Source of the DNA: Bradyrhizobium oropedii
Lineage (GTDB): Bacteria > Pseudomonadota > Alphaproteobacteria > Rhizobiales > Xanthobacteraceae
Assembly: GCF_020889685.1 (NCBI RefSeq)
Contig: NZ_JACMYO010000022.1
Location: forward strand, 1 to 62,772
DNA: 62,772 nucleotides
Direction of reading: 5' to 3'
The translations under genes and the position numbers were made by a program. Positions 1 through 9,229 of this stretch are shown piece by piece. Numbering within the stretch: the stretch's first letter is position 1; each line of letters opens with the position of its first letter. The notes beneath the pieces were generated by a model. The model made no database searches, was not told the origin of the DNA, and saw only the letters and a program-made list of their open reading frames with translations.

Positions 1-1299
1 CGCCGTCGCCGCTGCTCGACGAGCAGACCCGCCGCAAGATGGGCGAGCAGGCGGTCGCGCTGGCCAAGGCGGTGAATTACGATTCGGCCGGCACCGTGGA
101 ATTCGTCGCCGGCCAGGACAAGAGCTTCTACTTCCTGGAGATGAACACCCGTCTGCAGGTCGAGCATCCCGTCACCGAGCTGATCACCGGCATCGACCTC
201 GTCGAGCAGATGATCCGCGTCGCCGCCAGCGAGAAGCTTGCACTCGCGCAGAAGGACGTCACGCTGACCGGCTGGGCGGTGGAGTCCCGCGTCTATGCCG
301 AGGATCCGTTCCGCAACTTCCTGCCCTCGATCGGCCGGCTGGTGAAATACCGTCCGCCGGCCGAGGCCAGCCATGACGGCATCACGATCCGCAACGACAC
401 CGGTGTGCAGGAGGGCGGCGAGATCTCGATCCACTACGATCCGATGATCGCCAAGCTCGTCACCCATGCCCCGTCGCGCGCCGCGGCGATCGAGGCGCAG
501 GCGACCGCGCTCGACGCCTTTTATGTCGACGGCATCAGGCACAACATTCCGTTCCTGTCGGCGTTGATGAACCATCCGCGCTGGCGCGAGGGCCGGCTCT
601 CGACCGGCTTCATCGCGGAAGAATTCCCCAAGGGATTCTCCGCGCGCGCCCCCGAGGGCGAGATCGCGCGGCGGCTCGCGGCTCGGTGCCGCGATCGATC
701 ACGTGCTGGGCGAGCGCAAGCGGCAGATTTCCGGCCAGATGGGCGGCCGCGTGGTGCAGCGCGAGCGCCGTCGCGCGGTGTGGCTCGATCGCGCCGAAAT
801 CGCGCTCGACGTCGCGCGCGAGGATGACGCGATTGCAGTGCGCTTCATCGGCGCCGACGGGCTGCCGGGCAATCCGCACAATCTGGTGTCGGGCTGGGTG
901 CCGGGCGAGCCGGTGTGGCAGGGCATCATCGACGGCAACTTCGTCGCCGTGCAGGTGCGGGCGATCAACAACGGCTTCCGCCTCGCGCATCAGGGTTTTG
1001 AGGTCCCGGTCTATGTCTTCACCGAGACCGAGGCGACCTCGGCGCAGCTGATGCCGGTGGTCTCGGCCGCCGACACCGGCAAGAAGTTGCTGGGCCCGAT
1101 GCCCGGTCTCGTGGTGTCGATCGCGGTGACTGAGGGCCAGGAGGTCAAGGCCGGCGAGACCCTGGCGGTCGTCGAAGCCATGAAGATGCAGAACGTGTTG
1201 CGCGCCGAGCGCGACGGCACGGTGAAGAAGATCCAGGCCGCCGCCGGTGCCACGCTCGCGGTCGATGCGCTGATCCTGGAGTTCGCGTGCAATCTCTAA
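1..1299 (+). pseudogene. pccA: Propionyl-CoA carboxylase alpha subunit, 3' part, frameshifted
   Basis: Biotin-dependent carboxylase subunit that would carboxylate propionyl-CoA to methylmalonyl-CoA. The 5' end lies outside the window. The first frame (stop at 827) holds the end of the ATP-grasp carboxylase domain, with EMNTRLQVEHPVTE around 140-180, and the biotin-carboxylase C-terminal domain. The reading then moves to another frame near 660-690: the first frame runs [12 protein letters not shown] while the second resumes at AAIDHVLGERKRQ and runs to 1299. It includes the biotinyl motif VVEAMKMQN near 1170-1195. The shift would separate the carboxylase from the biotin carrier, so the gene is either dead or holds a sequencing error. 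The C-terminus ends in ACNL instead of stopping after the usual LEFA, so foreign sequence may begin right at the 3' end. High-GC codon use is core-like. Confidence 0.85.
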
Positions 1300-1458
1300 C
1301 GACCAGCTTTCGACGTCGACCATTCGATCGGCGTTTGGGCTCTCGTATGGCGAGATGAGGAGGACGATCAAGCGTTTCCCGAAGAGTGGAAGAAGATTGC
1401 CGAGAAAGAGATGAAGCGCGATCCCATTTCGCTCGTGCGGCAAACTCAGGAGAACTAG
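1300..1458 (+). other. Unidentified coding-like tail in frame after pccA
   Basis: Directly after the pccA stop, the same frame is open for 52 codons to a TAG at 1456. It reads like the end of a soluble, charged protein (DVDHSIGVWALVW, then [18 protein letters not shown]). There is no start codon or ribosome site of its own. It could be the C-terminal scrap of another gene joined to pccA by rearrangement. I do not recognise the family. Confidence 0.3.
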
Positions 1459-1504
1459 CGATCAAACCAGCTTAAACGGCTTCGGACCTAAATGGCATCG
1501 CGCA

Positions 1505-1905
1505 GGTGGACACGATACCTGGAATGTCGCTGTTCGTCGTGGTCCGCGAGCGACCATGTACGCCGGCCGACCTTGGACTATCCGGCAGTATGCCGGCTTT
1601 TCTACAACTGAGGTATCGAACGCATTCTACCGTGCTGCCCTCGCCTCCGGACAAAATGGATTGTCAGTCGCTTTCGATCTGGCGGCGCACCGCAGCGTTT
1701 AAGGGGATGTGACAAGGCCGGAGTCGCAATAGCTTCTGATGAAGACATGAAAAATCTCTTCGACGGCATTCCGCTTGGGGAAACATCCGTCTCGATGACC
1801 ATGAATGGAGCGGTCATTCCCACCCTACCTACATTCATCGTTGTCGCCGACGAGCAAGGCGTTCCACCGGGCGCTTTATCTGGTAAGATCCAGAACGGCA
1901 GCAGA
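1505..1905 (+). pseudogene. Methylmalonyl-CoA mutase, N-terminal fragment
   Basis: Broken piece of the B12-dependent methylmalonyl-CoA mutase large subunit, the enzyme two steps after PccA in propionate use. Visible in pieces: [20 protein letters not shown] (about 1543-1602), [20 protein letters not shown] (about 1620-1679), then after stops at 1710-1740 [20 protein letters not shown] (about 1750-1810) and [19 protein letters not shown]. The order and spacing match the family, but stops and shifts split the frame, and the rest of the roughly 700-residue protein is missing. Its position just after pccA matches the usual pcc-mutase neighbourhood, so it is probably the native gene, truncated. 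Confidence 0.8.
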
Positions 1906-2090
1906 TGGGCATCGCCTCTATCTTCATTTCGCATGACCTTAGCGTCGTCGAGCGCATCGGCCGTCGTATCGCGGTAATTTACCCGGGACGGATCGTCGAG
2001 TTTACCCGCCCATGCGAAGCGCTCTTTGCCAAGCCTGTCCACCCTACACAGAGGCGCTGATTGCGGCAGCTCCAGTGCCGGATCTCGCGC
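1906..2090 (+). pseudogene. Peptide/nickel-type ABC transporter ATPase, C-terminal fragment
   Basis: Fused straight onto the mutase remnant is the end of an Opp/Dpp-type ATP-binding subunit: [18 protein letters not shown] (Walker B follow-on and switch His), then [11 protein letters not shown] and, after a one-base slip near 2040, PYTEALIAAAPVPD, the family's C-terminal signature. The Walker A and ABC signature parts are absent, so this is a dead fragment brought in by deletion or recombination. Confidence 0.75.
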
Positions 2091-2885
2091 ACGTTCGCAC
2101 GTTCGGCTGAAGCCGCCGGTGGAGCGTGAGGTGCCAAGCCCAATCAACCTCCTCGAGGCTGCGCGTTTCATCCGCGCTGCGCACTCGCCGTCGAGCGCTG
2201 CCGTACTGAAGTGCCACCGCTTGTACCGTCGCCTGTCATGCGCGTAGAGGTCCTGGCTCACGGCGCACCACAGCGCTCTGCGCCGCAGCCTACGTCGGCT
2301 CAACTCGGTTGGTCGACAACGTCATACTATCGTTACCTGCTCTGTAGCTCGGCTCGAAACCTGCGAGAAATGTGCGCTCACGTGAAGTTATTGTTGGGCA
2401 GGTGTTTCGTAGACGAACAGTTTATGAGCGGCCCGGCTCGGAACATTCGCGTCCTTGCGGACAAGGCAGACCCGTTCATCAAGAAGAGGTTGCTGGACTT
2501 GGCGGATCGGTACGACAGCCGTGTTAGCCGACCGTCGCAGGCGTCGCACCGACGAACTCTTCGTAAATTCGATGGTCGGTCGCACCCTCGGTGTTAATCA
2601 AGAAGACCCGTGCATCCTGTCCAGGACCGATCCTGTCCCGCTATGTCCGGTCGGAGGCAAATCGCACCCGTAAAGGGCGATGAACCTGGACAAGCCCCGA
2701 GCTGCTACCCGCGGGCAAAAACAAGCGAATCCTGCATGCCGCGCCGCGACAGCAGGTCTAGCTCCGCATAATCAGTGCTTCGTACACGAAAGCGCTCAAG
2801 TTTCATTGCTACCGCGATGATCGCATCATTGGCGAGAGAGATTCGTGAATTGTCGCCATCTCCGGAGGGCAGTTTGCGCTCCAGA
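2091..2885. other. Decayed intergenic region
   Basis: No intact gene. Around 2460-2520 on the plus strand one frame reads [19 protein letters not shown], resembling the short helical segment of small rhizobial hypothetical proteins, but it runs into unrelated sequence at both ends. The rest shows nothing I can support. Confidence 0.4.
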
Positions 2886-3548
2886 TCAGCTGCGCCGCGG
2901 ATAAACAATAATGGAGAGATACGTCATTGGCGCCTTTACGAGCTCTTCCGGACCATGGCGAGCTGCCGCGTCAAAAAAAAGCGCGTCACCGGGTTCAAGC
3001 AGGTAGCTACGATCGGCGTGCCGGTAGCGTACTTTGCCCGTGAGCATGTAGATGAACTCTACGCCGGAGTGCCGGAAGTCGGTGTAGGGAACGGCGTCGC
3101 CCTTGAGCGTGATCAGGTAAGGCTCGACGACTACATCGCCGCCGACGCTGTGGCCGAGCAAGTCATAGTGGTGCCCGGCTTTGGTTCCTCGCCGCTCGAT
3201 GCGCACACCGGTCCCCGCCTTCACGAAGGAGCAATCACGCTGCTCGGCCCTTTCGCGGAATAGGCGTCCGATCGGGACATTCAACGCCTTCGCAAGCGCT
3301 GATAAGGTCCCCAGAGAGGGGGAGATCGACCCGTTCTCGATCTTGGACATCATGCCGGCGGAAATGCCGGCCGCGGCGCCGAGTTCCGATACGGTGAGAT
3401 CAAACTCTTTCCTCAGTCGGCGGACTTCGGCGCCGATTTCCGATTCGAGAGAGGGGGGAACTTCCTTGGGAGCGAGCGAACCCGTCAGAAGCTCCGGTCC
3501 TTGCTTCGGTGCCTGTCCTTCCGAACGCTTGATCGCGCCTTTCGCCAC
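2886..3548 (-). CDS. XRE-family regulator with C-terminal cupin domain
   Basis: Transcription factor of the HTH-XRE plus cupin-2 type. Such regulators usually sense a small metabolite through the cupin and control amine or amino-acid genes nearby. With the GTG start at 3548 the protein is 220 residues; GAGG lies 8 bases upstream, and longer TTG starts up to 3620 exist. The helix-turn-helix is at about residues 38-92 (VRRLRKEFDLTVSELGAAAG, then SAGMMSKIENGSISPSLGTL). The cupin barrel is in the last 90 residues (HSGVEFIYMLTGKVRYRH and LLEPGDALFFDAAARHGPE). It is divergent from the amidotransferase gene at 3928 and 380 bp away, so it is the likely local regulator of that operon. Confidence 0.85.
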   Translation of the reverse strand: MAKGAIKRSEGQAPKQGPELLTGSLAPKEVPPSLESEIGAEVRRLRKEFDLTVSELGAAAGISAGMMSKIENGSISPSLGTLSALAKALNVPIGRLFRERAEQRDCSFVKAGTGVRIERRGTKAGHHYDLLGHSVGGDVVVEPYLITLKGDAVPYTDFRHSGVEFIYMLTGKVRYRHADRSYLLEPGDALFFDAAARHGPEELVKAPMTYLSIIVYPRRS

Positions 3549-3927
3549 GGTGAAAACCTCGCTCAATCTGCGCCGTCGGGCTTTATGAGGCGGCCGCGGC
3601 AGATTCGCCGACCGGATCAAGAATAGCCCACTCTATACTGCGGCCAGCGGTTCCCGCTAGGCGGCCGCAGCTTTCGCGCTGATCCCACATAAGCTCGCCG
3701 GTATCGGCCCATTCCGATTTTGCTAGTGTTTTCGGCGGGACGTTTCCGATCTCCAGGACCGTCGAGCCGAGCGATCGTATCGCGCCGACGCAACGCTGAC
3801 CCGTCCGGCACGCCAGGTTCTGTATCCTGGTGACGCCTCAATTGTTTCTTGACAGGAATATGATGTTCTTTAAAGTTACTGTAACGCAAGGCTTGCGTGG
3901 GCGGAAAACACCGTAGCGGAGGATTTC
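3549..3927. promoter_or_regulatory. Divergent regulatory region of the glx/mgs operon
   Basis: The 380 bp between the XRE-cupin gene and the amidotransferase gene contain no credible ORF. They should hold the promoters of both genes. An AT-richer segment (about 3838-3890) lies just ahead of the plus-strand gene. No exact operator repeat could be defined by eye. Confidence 0.4.
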
Positions 3928-4821
3928 ATGTGCGGAATCGTGGGGCTGTTTCTCAAGCAACCGAAACTTGAGCCAGAGCTCGGGGCGATGTTGTCGGACA
4001 TGCTCGCCGTGATGAGCGATCGCGGCCCCGACAGCGCGGGCTTCGCCGTCTATGGCGATGGTGCGCGAGGCCGCGTGAAGCTGACGGTGAGCGGCGCGAA
4101 CGAGGCTGTGCTACGGGAAGCAGTCGCAGAACTAGGGCGCGCGGTCGGGGAAGACCTGCCCGCTACCTTTCGCGATACCTACGCGGTGATTTCGCTGCCC
4201 GCACTCAAGGAGCAGCAAGCGCGCAGCTCGATCGCTGCGCGCATGGACATTAGTTTTGTCGGGGCCGGGAAGCGAATGGAGCTCTACAAGGAGGTCGGTC
4301 TACCACAGCGAGTCGCGCAGCGATTTGGGTTGGTGCGGATGGAGGGCAGCCACGGTATCGGCCACACTCGCATGGCGACGGAATCGGCGGTGACCACGCG
4401 CGGCGCACATCCGTTCTCGACCGGGCTCGACCAATGCCTCGTCCACAACGGCTCGCTCTCGAATCACAACGGCGTGCGTCGCGTCCTGCAGCGCGAAGGC
4501 ATGACTTTCGAAACCGAAAACGACACCGAGGTTGCCGCAGGCTATCTCAGTTGGAAGATCCGGGAGGGAGCTTCGCTAAAAGAAGCGTTGACGCAAAGCC
4601 TCGCCGATCTCGACGGCTTCTACACCTTCGTCGTGGGGACAGAGAGCGGATTTGCGGTTTTGCGCGATCCTATCTCCTGCAAGCCGGCGGTGATGGCTGA
4701 GACCGACGACTATGTGGCATTCGGCTCCGAATATCGCGCGCTTGCGATGTTGCCGGGTGTCGATAAGGCGCATCTTTTCGAACCGAGGCCTGCAACCGTC
4801 TACGCCTGGGAGCGGGGTTGA
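3928..4821 (+). CDS. glxB: Class II glutamine amidotransferase (GlxB / MgsA)
   Basis: Glutaminase-like subunit related to the N-terminal domain of glutamate synthase. Cys2 is the nucleophile (start MCGIVGLF), followed by RGPDSAG at about 32-38, GHTRMAT at 145-151, LVHNGSLSN at about 170 and NDTEV near 200, the full Ntn-hydrolase set. Length 297 residues, as in the GlxB/MgsA family. In N-methylglutamate synthase this subunit works with GlxC- and GlxD-like partners, which are the next two genes. The stop overlaps the next start (TGATG at 4819-4823), so the genes are translationally coupled. Whether it makes N-methylglutamate or serves a glutamate-synthase-like role is inferred from context: the window also has the ligase and the dehydrogenase. 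Confidence 0.88.
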   Translation: MCGIVGLFLKQPKLEPELGAMLSDMLAVMSDRGPDSAGFAVYGDGARGRVKLTVSGANEAVLREAVAELGRAVGEDLPATFRDTYAVISLPALKEQQARSSIAARMDISFVGAGKRMELYKEVGLPQRVAQRFGLVRMEGSHGIGHTRMATESAVTTRGAHPFSTGLDQCLVHNGSLSNHNGVRRVLQREGMTFETENDTEVAAGYLSWKIREGASLKEALTQSLADLDGFYTFVVGTESGFAVLRDPISCKPAVMAETDDYVAFGSEYRALAMLPGVDKAHLFEPRPATVYAWERG

Positions 4822-5510
4822 TGTCGAACGTCGATCTTGGCAAAGCGCCGCTGCGCGAATTGAACGCGATGCTTCATGCGCTGGCGCCTGCCACCAATGA
4901 AACCCATTGGATAGTGACCAATCCCGGCGGAAAGCATGCGATCGCATGCGGCGTCGATGCGCCGGTCACGATCGATATCGAAGGCCATGTCGGCTACTAC
5001 TGCGGCGGCATGAACAAGCGAGCGACAATCCTCGTTTCGGGAAATGCCGGCGTGGGCGTAGCAGAAAACATGATGTCCGGCGAAGTTCGTGTCAGGGGGG
5101 ACGCTAGCCAGGCCGCCGGCGCGACCGGCTGCGGGGGCTTGCTGGTGATCGACGGCAACGCTTCTGCGCGCTGCGGTATCTCGATGAAGGGTATCGACAT
5201 CGTCGTCAAAGGCTCGATTGGGCCGATGAGTGCGTTCATGGCGCAGGCCGGCAATCTGGTTGTGCTCGGAGACGCCGGCGAGGCACTCGGCGATTCCATC
5301 TACGAGGCCCGGTTGTTTGTGCGCGGTAACGTCGCGAGCCTGGGGGCCGATTGCATCGAGAAGGAGATGTCGGCGGAGGATAAGTCGATCCTGAGGTCGG
5401 TGTTGAAGCGCGCGGATTTGGCCGATTCAGTAAGCCCCAATGACTTCACGATGTTCGGCTCTGCGCGCCGCCTCTATCACTTCCACATCGATAACGTCGA
5501 CGCCTATTGA
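4821..5510 (+). CDS. glxC: GlxC / MgsB, glutamate-synthase beta-helix domain protein
   Basis: 229-residue protein equal to the C-terminal right-handed beta-helix domain (GXGXG) of large glutamate synthase. Repeated Gly-rich turns are visible (VSGNAGVGVAENMMSGEVRV, RGDASQAAGATGCGG, VIDGNASARCGISMKGID, VVLGDAGEALGDS). The domain is structural and holds the amidotransferase and synthase domains together. The ATG at 4821 overlaps the glxB stop by one base; a TTG three bases earlier is less likely. Middle gene of the glxBCD operon. Confidence 0.86.
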   Translation: MSNVDLGKAPLRELNAMLHALAPATNETHWIVTNPGGKHAIACGVDAPVTIDIEGHVGYYCGGMNKRATILVSGNAGVGVAENMMSGEVRVRGDASQAAGATGCGGLLVIDGNASARCGISMKGIDIVVKGSIGPMSAFMAQAGNLVVLGDAGEALGDSIYEARLFVRGNVASLGADCIEKEMSAEDKSILRSVLKRADLADSVSPNDFTMFGSARRLYHFHIDNVDAY

Positions 5511-5522
5511 TCAGGATTTCTG

Positions 5523-6851
5523 ATGACCGCTCCGCCGTCTCATCGCACTCTACCTCGATTTTCCGCCACCTTCAGTCCGCAGACGATCGCCGAAATTCAG
5601 CGCGCAGCGGCGACTGGCATCTATGACATCCGCGGCGGTGGCGCGAAACGTGTGCTGCCGCATTTCGATGACCTCCTGTTCTTGGGCGCTTCGATCTCGC
5701 GATATCCGCTCGAAGGCTACCGGGAAAAGTGCAGCACCGATGTCACGCTGGGTACGCGCTTTGCCAAGAAGCCGATTAAGCTGAAGATACCCGTCACTAT
5801 CGCGGGCATGAGCTTTGGCGCACTGTCGGCCCCGGCCAAGGAAGCTTTGGGACGCGGCGCCTCCGCGGTCGGGACGTCGACGACCACCGGTGACGGCGGG
5901 ATGACCCCAGAAGAGCGCGGGCATTCTTCCATCCTAGTCTATCAATACCTGCCATCGCGCTATGGAATGAACCCTGATGACTTGAGAAAGGCCGACGCGA
6001 TTGAGATCGTGATCGGGCAGGGCGCAAAACCCGGAGGCGGCGGCATGCTGCTCGGGCAGAAAATTTCGGCGCGAGTTGCAAGGATGCGCACGCTGCCGGA
6101 AGGCATCGACCAACGCTCGGCCTGCCGGCATCCGGACTGGACCGGGCCTGACGATCTGGAGATCAAGATCGAGGAACTGCGCGAGCTCACCGATTGGGAA
6201 AAGCCGATCTACGTCAAGGTCGGCGCCAGCCGTCCTTATTACGACACCGCACTTGCGGCCAAATCGGGCGCCGACGTGATCGTGCTGGACGGCATGCAGG
6301 GCGGCACGGCTGCCACGCAGGAAGTATTCATCGAGAATGTCGGCCTGCCGATCTTGGCGGCAATCCGGCCCGCGGTGCAGGCGCTGCAGGATCTAGGCTT
6401 GCACCGCAAGCTGCAGTTAATCGCCTCCGGCGGGATTCGCACCGGCGCCGACGTTGCGAAGGCGCTGGCGCTTGGCGCGGATGCGGTGGCCATCGGCACC
6501 GCGGCGCTGATTGCGCTCGGCGACAACGATCCGCAGTTGCAGGCGGAGTACGAAAAGCTGGGCACCGTTGCCGGTGCCTATGACGACTGGCAGGAGGGGT
6601 TGGATCCTGCCGGCATCACCACGCAGGATCCCACGCTCGCGGCGCGGCTCGATCCCGCGAAGGCCGGCCGGCGGTTGGCAAACTACCTGTCGGTGCTGAC
6701 GCTGGAAGCCCAAACGATCGCGCGGGCCTGCGGTAAGAGCCACCTGCACAATCTCGAACCGGAAGACCTTGTCGCATTGACGATCGAGGCCGCAGCAATG
6801 GCGGGCGTGCCGCTGGCCGGAACCAACTGGATTCCGGGAATAACAAAATAG
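5523..6851 (+). CDS. glxD: FMN-binding glutamate-synthase-like protein (GlxD / MgsC)
   Basis: 442 residues of the glutamate synthase FMN barrel, the synthase subunit of the GlxBCD/Mgs complex. FMN and phosphate motifs are clear: IAGMSFGALS near 95, QGAKPGGGGMLLGQK near 170, VIVLDGMQGGTAATQ near 250, IASGGIRTGADVAKALALG near 300-318 and AVAIGTAALIALG. After that last motif, where classical glutamate synthase has the Cys cluster for the iron-sulfur centre, the sequence reads DNDPQLQAEYEKLG with no Cys. This fits GlxD-type proteins. Twelve bases follow glxC. Substrate (methylamine for N-methylglutamate, or ammonia) is inferred only from the neighbours. Confidence 0.87.
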   Translation: MTAPPSHRTLPRFSATFSPQTIAEIQRAAATGIYDIRGGGAKRVLPHFDDLLFLGASISRYPLEGYREKCSTDVTLGTRFAKKPIKLKIPVTIAGMSFGALSAPAKEALGRGASAVGTSTTTGDGGMTPEERGHSSILVYQYLPSRYGMNPDDLRKADAIEIVIGQGAKPGGGGMLLGQKISARVARMRTLPEGIDQRSACRHPDWTGPDDLEIKIEELRELTDWEKPIYVKVGASRPYYDTALAAKSGADVIVLDGMQGGTAATQEVFIENVGLPILAAIRPAVQALQDLGLHRKLQLIASGGIRTGADVAKALALGADAVAIGTAALIALGDNDPQLQAEYEKLGTVAGAYDDWQEGLDPAGITTQDPTLAARLDPAKAGRRLANYLSVLTLEAQTIARACGKSHLHNLEPEDLVALTIEAAAMAGVPLAGTNWIPGITK

Positions 6852-6927
6852 CGGATCTGCATCGCGCGAAATCCAATGGACGGCAAATTTTTCAATGCCG
6901 GGGTGTTGAAGCATCAAAGGGGTAGTC

Positions 6928-8226
6928 ATGGCCAACAGTCTGCATGCCATCGCGCAAGAGAGAGGCATCAAGTATTTCCTGATCTCCTACACTGACCTGT
7001 TCGGCGTCCAGCGCGCCAAGCTCGTGCCGGCTGCGGCGATCGACGGCATGGTCAAGAGCGGAGCCGGCTTTGCCGGCTTTGCGACATGGTTCGACATGAC
7101 GCCAGCCGATCCCGACATGTTCGCGATGCCAGATCCGGGAAGCCTGATCCAGTTGCCGTGGAAACCCGAGGTCGGCTGGCTTGCCGCCGATCCCTGGATG
7201 AACGGCAAGCCGGTTGCGCAAGCGCCGCGCAATCTCCTGAAGCGGCTGATCGCCGATGCTGCCGCGAAGGGCTATGAGCTTAAGTCCGGCGTCGAGTGTG
7301 AGTTCTTCCTGATAACGCCCGATGGCACCGGGATTTCCGATGGCGCCGACCGCCAGTCAAAGCCCTGCTACGATCAGCAGGCGTTGATGCGACGATACGA
7401 CGTCATCGTCGAGATCTGCGATTCCATACTTTCGCTTGGTTGGAAGCCCTATCAGAACGATCACGAGGACGCTAACGGCCAGTTCGAGATGAACTGGGAG
7501 TTCGACGCTGCCTTGAAGACGGCGGACCGTCACGCGTTCTTCAAATATATGGCGCGTTCGATCGCCGAGAAGCACGGGCTGCGCGCGACCTTCATGCCCA
7601 AGCCGTTCGTCGACCTGACCGGCAATGGCTGCCACGCCCATATCTCGGTGTGGCGCGATGGCCGCAATCTATTCGAAGACGAAACCGGCGAGCTCGGCGT
7701 CTCAAAGCTCGGTTATCACTTCCTGGGCGGCATCATGCACTCGGCCGATGCACTCGCAGCGCTGTTCAATCCGACCGTCAACTCGTACAAGCGCATCAAC
7801 GCGCCGCGCACGACCTCAGGAGCGACTTGGGCTCCGAATTCGGTGACCTATACGGGAAACAACCGCACCCATCTGATCCGCATTCCCGAAGGAGGGCGCT
7901 TCGAGGTCCGGCTGGCCGACGGGGCGGCGAATCCCTATCTGCTGCAGGCAGGTCTGCTTGCCACCGGACTCGACGGGATCGACCACGAGCGAGATCCCGG
8001 CAAACGCCTTGACATCAACATGTATACCGATGGCCACACCGTCGAGGCTGGCAAGACGCTGCCGCTGAATCTGCTCGATGCGATCCGAGCGCTGCGATCA
8101 TCGTCGGTGCTGTCGGAAAGGTTGGGCGCGTTCGTTCCCAGCTACATCAAGCTCAAGACCGACGAATGGAACTCCTATTCCCGTCATTTAACGGAATGGG
8201 AGCGCGAAACCACGCTCGATTGCTGA
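6928..8226 (+). CDS. GlnA-type ligase (gamma-glutamylmethylamide synthetase-like, GlnT/GmaS)
   Basis: Glutamine-synthetase superfamily enzyme, 432 residues, of the type called glutamine synthetase III or GlnT and, in methylamine users, GmaS (glutamate + methylamine + ATP to gamma-glutamylmethylamide). Seen: ESGVECEFFL-like metal site near 125-135 (SGVECEFFLI), an NGQFEMNWEF second metal strand near 190, NGCHAHISVW (usual NGSGMHTH) near 235, and an RIPEG/NRTHLIRIP ATP-binding stretch near 310. The start has AAGGGG upstream (about 6918). It lies 76 bp after glxD in the same direction. With MgsABC and the sarcosine-oxidase-type enzyme in the same locus, the GmaS role is the better guess. It is the last gene of the plus-strand operon, facing folD. 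Confidence 0.82.
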   Translation: MANSLHAIAQERGIKYFLISYTDLFGVQRAKLVPAAAIDGMVKSGAGFAGFATWFDMTPADPDMFAMPDPGSLIQLPWKPEVGWLAADPWMNGKPVAQAPRNLLKRLIADAAAKGYELKSGVECEFFLITPDGTGISDGADRQSKPCYDQQALMRRYDVIVEICDSILSLGWKPYQNDHEDANGQFEMNWEFDAALKTADRHAFFKYMARSIAEKHGLRATFMPKPFVDLTGNGCHAHISVWRDGRNLFEDETGELGVSKLGYHFLGGIMHSADALAALFNPTVNSYKRINAPRTTSGATWAPNSVTYTGNNRTHLIRIPEGGRFEVRLADGAANPYLLQAGLLATGLDGIDHERDPGKRLDINMYTDGHTVEAGKTLPLNLLDAIRALRSSSVLSERLGAFVPSYIKLKTDEWNSYSRHLTEWERETTLDC

Positions 8227-8243
8227 CGGGCCTCAAATCAAGT

Positions 8244-8270
8244 GGGGAGGTGCAGGCTTGCTGCACTCCC
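8244..8270. terminator. Hairpin between convergent gmaS-like and folD genes
   Basis: Stem GGGGAGGTGCAG / CTGCACTCCC with one bulged G and a 5-base loop (GCTTG), placed in the 124-bp gap between two convergent genes. There is no clear T-run on either side, so a simple intrinsic terminator is only moderately supported. Confidence 0.45.
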
Positions 8271-8350
8271 TCGGGCCGCATCAGTAGATAAACCTGTGTT
8301 TTGGATATCGGAGAGCGACGCAACTATCGGTCCGCGCCGCATCTGACGTT

Positions 8351-9226
8351 TCAGCTCTCGCTCCACCGCCGCATTGCGGCCTGCAGCGTGTTTCGCAACA
8401 GGCAGGCGATCGTCATCGGACCAACTCCGCCGGGAACGGGGGTGATGGCGCCGGCCACGTCCCGAGCCTCTCCGAAGGCAACGTCCCCCACCAACCGGCC
8501 CTTAGCCCCGTTCTCTGCCGGCAAGCGGTTGATTCCGACGTCAATGACGATTGCGCCAGGCTTGATCCAGCTGCCGCGGACCATCTCCGGTTTTCCGACT
8601 GCCGCAACCAAGATATCGGCCTGACGGCAAAGTCCCGGCAAGTCATGACTGCGCGAGTGCGTCATCGTCACGGTGCAATCGGCCTGCAGGAGGAGCTGAG
8701 CGATCGGTTTTCCGACGATGTTCGATCGCCCGAGCACCACTGCATGCTGGCCCGCCAGTTCCGTCTGCACCGAGCGAAGCAGCAGCGTGCAGCCAAGCGG
8801 CGTGCAGGGGACGAGACTGGTCATCCCGCGCATCAGACGTCCGGCATTCTCGGGGTGGAAGCCATCGACATCCTTCGCGGAATCGACCGACCAGATAACG
8901 GTGTCGGTATCCATGTGTGCCGGCAATGGCAGTTGTACAAGGATACCATCGACCTCGTCGTCGGTGTTCAACCGGCGGATCAGGGAAAGAAGCGCCTCTT
9001 GCGAGGTCTTGGCCGGCAGGCGGTGCTCGAACGAGCGCATCCCAGTGGCGATGGTCTGACGCGCCTTGGAGGCAACATAGACCTCGCTTGCGGGATCGTT
9101 GCCAACGAGTACGACAGCAAGTCCCGGTACGCGGCCGCGGCGCCGTTGCAGTTCCATGACCGCCGCCGCCGTCTTGAGACGTTCCTGCTCGGCGATCGCC
9201 TTGCCGTCGATATTGATCGCAGTCAT
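8351..9226 (-). CDS. folD: Methylene-THF dehydrogenase/cyclohydrolase FolD
   Basis: Bifunctional NADP-dependent 5,10-methylenetetrahydrofolate dehydrogenase and cyclohydrolase, 291 residues, normal length. Motifs: [18 protein letters not shown] with the catalytic Lys near 55, [19 protein letters not shown] and [11 protein letters not shown] near 145, [18 protein letters not shown] near 165, and the C-terminal [10 protein letters not shown]. It starts 3 bp after the purU stop, so purU and folD are one unit with the oxidase genes upstream. The job inferred here is to take methylene-THF, made when the oxidase removes the N-methyl group, to 10-formyl-THF. Confidence 0.93.
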   Translation of the reverse strand: MTAINIDGKAIAEQERLKTAAAVMELQRRRGRVPGLAVVLVGNDPASEVYVASKARQTIATGMRSFEHRLPAKTSQEALLSLIRRLNTDDEVDGILVQLPLPAHMDTDTVIWSVDSAKDVDGFHPENAGRLMRGMTSLVPCTPLGCTLLLRSVQTELAGQHAVVLGRSNIVGKPIAQLLLQADCTVTMTHSRSHDLPGLCRQADILVAAVGKPEMVRGSWIKPGAIVIDVGINRLPAENGAKGRLVGDVAFGEARDVAGAITPVPGGVGPMTIACLLRNTLQAAMRRWSES

Positions 9227-9229
9227 AGC

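Noticed and set aside
610..1443. 277-codon minus-strand ORF opposite pccA
   Set aside because: High-GC shadow of pccA; the translation is His/Arg-rich without any motif.
2705..2908. Minus-strand ORF starting with text like an OLD-type ATPase N-terminus
   Set aside because: The likeness is confined to about 10 residues, with no Walker motif and no continuation.
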